A DNA stretch of 14,296 nt from Sphingobium sp. (GTDB lineage: Bacteria > Pseudomonadota > Alphaproteobacteria > Sphingomonadales > Sphingomonadaceae), in assembly GCA_030148625.1 (NCBI GenBank), contig JASBTC010000341.1, positions 1-14,296 of the forward strand. The letters are read 5' to 3'. The notes beneath the pieces are model-generated. The model was not told the DNA's origin. It did not search any database and worked only from the letters and a program-made list of their open reading frames with translations. Position numbers and translations under genes: made by a program. Of this stretch, positions 13,207 through 14,296 are shown in pieces. Positions within the stretch are counted from its first letter, which is position 1. Each line of letters begins with the position of its first letter.

Positions 13207-14296
13207 ATGGCCGATACCATCCTCATCACCATTCCACGCGCCGCGCTTGCGGCACTTGCGCTCGCTGCTGCCGCACCGGCCCTGGCTGATACCAGCTATG
13301 TCCGCGCCGGACGGCTGATCGACACCGAAAAGGGCGTCGTCCTCACCGACCGGCTGATCCGCATCGACGATGGCCGGATCGTCTCGGTCGCGCCCTATGC
13401 GCCGCCACCCGACGGCGCGACGGTGATCGACTGGTCGGGCTTCACCGTATTGCCCGGCCTGATCGACATGCACACCCATCTCGCCGACTGGGGCCAGACC
13501 AACAATATCGCCGAACCGCTGATGCACAGCCCGCAGGAAATGGCCTTTGTCGGGCTGCGCAACGCGCGCGTCACGTTGAATGCCGGTTTCACCTCGGTCC
13601 ATGATGTCGGCTGTTTCCGCGCGTTCAGCGACGTCGAACTCCGCAACGCGATCAACCGCGGCGATATCGACGGCCCGAGGATGAGCGTGGTCGGCGCCTA
13701 TATCACGGTGCCCGGCGGCGGCGGCGAAGTGACCGGTTTTGCGCCCGACGTGACGGTGCCGGCCGATATGCGCGCTGGTGTCGTCACCGATGCCAACGAC
13801 GTCCGGCTGAAGGTCAACACCCTGTTCCAGCGCGGCGTCGATTCGATCAAGCTGATCGCGACCGGCGCGGTGCTTGCCGAAGGCACCGAACCCGGCCAGC
13901 TCGAACTGAGCCCCGAGGAAATGCGTGCCGCGGTCGTTGCGGCGACGGCGCGCGGCGGCTGGGTGACCGCGCATGCGCATGGTGCCGACGGCATCAAGGC
14001 GGCGATCAATGCCGGCGTGCGCGCGATCGAGCATGCCTCGCTGATCGACGACGAGGGGATCGCCTTGGCCAAGGCCAAGGGCGTCTTCCTCGACATGGAC
14101 ATTTATAATGGCGACTATATCGAAGAGGTCGGCACCAAAGAGGGCTGGCCCGAAGGCTATCTGCGCAAGAATCGGGAGACCACCGACGCGCAGCGCGAAG
14201 GGTTCCGCAAGGCGGTGCGCGCCGGTGCCAGGATCACCTTCGGCACCGATGCCGGCGTCTATCCGCACGGGCTGAACGGACGGCAGTTCAAATATA
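13207..14296 (+). CDS. exported metal-dependent amidohydrolase (imidazolonepropionase/Xaa-Pro dipeptidase-like), 3' end missing
   Basis: 363 codons lie in the window and the frame is open at the right edge; relatives are usually about 420-440 residues. A signal peptide (hydrophobic 12-26, cleavage after ALA at about 27) indicates a periplasmic protein. The amidohydrolase TIM-barrel metal site is almost complete: His89 and His91 in DMHTH, Lys215 in DSIKLIATGA as the probable carboxylated bridging lysine, His256 or His258 in TAHAHG, His276 in IEHASL and Asp348 in FGTDAG. VLPGLIDMHTHL is the family entry motif. The pattern fits binuclear enzymes that hydrolyse dipeptides such as Xaa-Pro or related amides; the actual substrate cannot be read. 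It has its own promoter-like region and is unrelated in function to the haem genes upstream. Confidence 0.9.
   Translation, partial: MADTILITIPRAALAALALAAAAPALADTSYVRAGRLIDTEKGVVLTDRLIRIDDGRIVSVAPYAPPPDGATVIDWSGFTVLPGLIDMHTHLADWGQTNNIAEPLMHSPQEMAFVGLRNARVTLNAGFTSVHDVGCFRAFSDVELRNAINRGDIDGPRMSVVGAYITVPGGGGEVTGFAPDVTVPADMRAGVVTDANDVRLKVNTLFQRGVDSIKLIATGAVLAEGTEPGQLELSPEEMRAAVVAATARGGWVTAHAHGADGIKAAINAGVRAIEHASLIDDEGIALAKAKGVFLDMDIYNGDYIEEVGTKEGWPEGYLRKNRETTDAQREGFRKAVRAGARITFGTDAGVYPHGLNGRQFKY

Noticed and set aside
13015..14268. 417-codon - strand open frame at the right edge
   Set aside because: The + strand carries a signal peptide, strong ribosome site and complete amidohydrolase metal ligands over the same bases, so the - strand frame is a shadow.
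1..14296. Mobile element, phage, toxin-antitoxin, CRISPR or riboswitch content
   Set aside because: I found no transposase or integrase motifs, no regularly spaced direct repeats, no small paired toxin-like frames and no recognisable riboswitch core. The composition is even throughout.

Overview
The window is GC-rich, densely coded bacterial chromosome and reads as an alphaproteobacterium, most likely a sphingomonad. This taxonomic call is an inference. It rests on the gene order tsaD-gpsA / hemC-hemD-mitofilin-like protein, on codon use strongly biased to G/C third positions, and on intergenic palindromes of the kind I associate with sphingomonad genomes. I see no insertion sequence, phage gene or CRISPR array, and no intergenic gap exceeds about 170 bases.

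Layout, left to right. (1) The last codons of an unidentified + strand gene, then a complete type II tRNA-Leu with anticodon GAG and a likely terminator. (2) A tightly packed + strand operon: type III polyketide synthase, class I methyltransferase, FAD-dependent oxidoreductase and methionine sulfoxide reductase B. Every junction overlaps (ATGA, 22 nt, ATGA). The first three look like a small biosynthetic unit that builds, methylates and oxidises or reduces a polyketide. (3) A class A penicillin-binding protein (glycosyltransferase plus transpeptidase), preceded by a strong hairpin. (4) A long near-perfect inverted repeat at a convergent gene junction. (5) A - strand trio reading leftward: SCO-family copper/thiol lipoprotein, YcgN-type cysteine-cluster protein and YgjP-type zinc metallopeptidase, with overlapping ends. 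(6) Divergent from the SCO gene, an exported ankyrin-repeat protein. Its 3' end faces gpsA across a pair of inverted REP-like hairpins whose stems covary. (7) A - strand tsaD-gpsA pair (tRNA t6A synthesis; glycerol-3-phosphate for phospholipids), with a 14-bp tandem duplication spanning the stop/start junction. (8) Divergent + strand hemC-hemD (tetrapyrrole synthesis) followed by a mitofilin-like membrane-anchored protein. (9) The start of an exported metal-dependent amidohydrolase that runs off the right edge.

The most interesting region is 426-3695. It is a compact type III PKS/methyltransferase/flavoenzyme unit translationally chained to msrB, with no obvious known product. The non-coding palindromes at 3739-3770, 5911-5984 and 8413-8502 are the main unexplained structures. 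The rest is core housekeeping: cell wall, haem, t6A, phospholipid precursor and cytochrome oxidase assembly.
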